64,000 bases of DNA, taken from Sphagnum magellanicum (Eukaryota; Streptophyta; Sphagnopsida; Sphagnales; Sphagnaceae). The first letter of the stretch is position 1; each line of letters starts with the position of its first letter. A program made the translations under genes and the position numbers. Below, in pieces: positions 63,666 through 64,000 of the stretch. The stretch lies in the NCBI GenBank assembly GCA_021904315.1, contig CM038916.1, positions 8,273,065 through 8,337,064 on the forward strand, given 5' to 3'. Under the pieces are notes generated by a model. That model was not told where the DNA came from, made no database searches, and was given only the letters and a program-made list of their open reading frames with translations.

Positions 63666-64000
63666 TTCTTCCTCCTCAATTTGATCTTCTAGCTCCTAGA
63701 TCTTGACATACATTGCATCAAGAGCTTTGACATAACCTTTAGTTTGGTCAAAATGCCATTGTTTCATCTCAACCTGTCATTCCTTCAATGTTGTTTTCAC
63801 ATTAGGCTCCATTTGCCCTACCAACTATTCATAGAGAAGAGTTTTAACTTGGTTCTCCATTGCAATTTTCTCCCAGATTCTGAGTTTCCTTAAGGTTTTG
63901 TGAATCAATTCCAGACTTTGCAACTTCACGTCCTTAACTTATAACTCCTTATTGAATTTTTGTTCTTTCACACAAACTTTTCCCCATAGCTTGTTATAAG

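Overview
The window is nuclear DNA from a land plant, most likely a gymnosperm or another large-genome, non-angiosperm lineage. Evidence: spliceosomal introns; plant-specific nuclear genes (a plastid-targeted GGPP synthase, the cytochrome b6f subunit PetM, a pectate lyase, a GTD-binding protein, a hypersensitive-induced-reaction protein); AT-rich intergenic sequence crowded with old, decayed transposons; about five genes or gene remnants in 64 kb. The GGPP synthase is split into three exons, whereas most angiosperm copies are intronless. The species cannot be named from the sequence alone.

Layout. 0-2.1 kb: an exon of a GTD-binding (DUF593) protein on the minus strand, then the 5' half of a HIR/prohibitin-family gene on the plus strand with a damaged splice donor and no C-terminal half. 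3-6 kb: 3' part of a Ty3/gypsy chromovirus (RNase H, integrase, chromodomain, then two polypurine tract/LTR starts). 8.8-9.2 kb: a short hAT-like element. 11.1-14.7 kb: a decayed hAT-type (ZNF862-like, DUF4371) transposase gene on the minus strand, split by a 1.4-kb foldback inverted repeat. 16.35-17.29 kb: a non-autonomous hAT element with an 8-bp target duplication. 20.4-22.0 kb: the intact GGPP synthase gene. 24.9-26.1 kb: an array of short hairpins followed by a 164-bp tandem repeat. 28.7-29.1 kb: a ~75-bp minisatellite. 30.6 kb: a Harbinger-like MITE. 32.8-38.2 kb: remnants of a second, minus-strand Ty3/gypsy element. 43.9-47.1 kb: a non-autonomous CACTA transposon with a TGA duplication, carrying a ~185-bp higher-order minisatellite. 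48.5-49.7 kb: a 40-bp tandem array and another CACTA-like end. 53.2-53.6 kb: petM, intact. 54.9-57.1 kb: a pectate lyase gene converted to a pseudogene. 58.3-59.5 kb: a decayed non-LTR reverse transcriptase. 62.9-63.7 kb: an unrecognised protein remnant with several stops.

The genes do not form a functional cluster. Two are clearly intact and both serve the plastid: GGPP synthase (C20 precursor for carotenoids, chlorophyll side chains and diterpenoids) and PetM (cytochrome b6f). The rest of the window is mostly a record of nested transposition, decay and local tandem amplification. I found no convincing new defence or metabolic system. The most unusual structures are the foldback nested in the hAT gene, the tandem hairpin array, and the minisatellite-bearing CACTA element.
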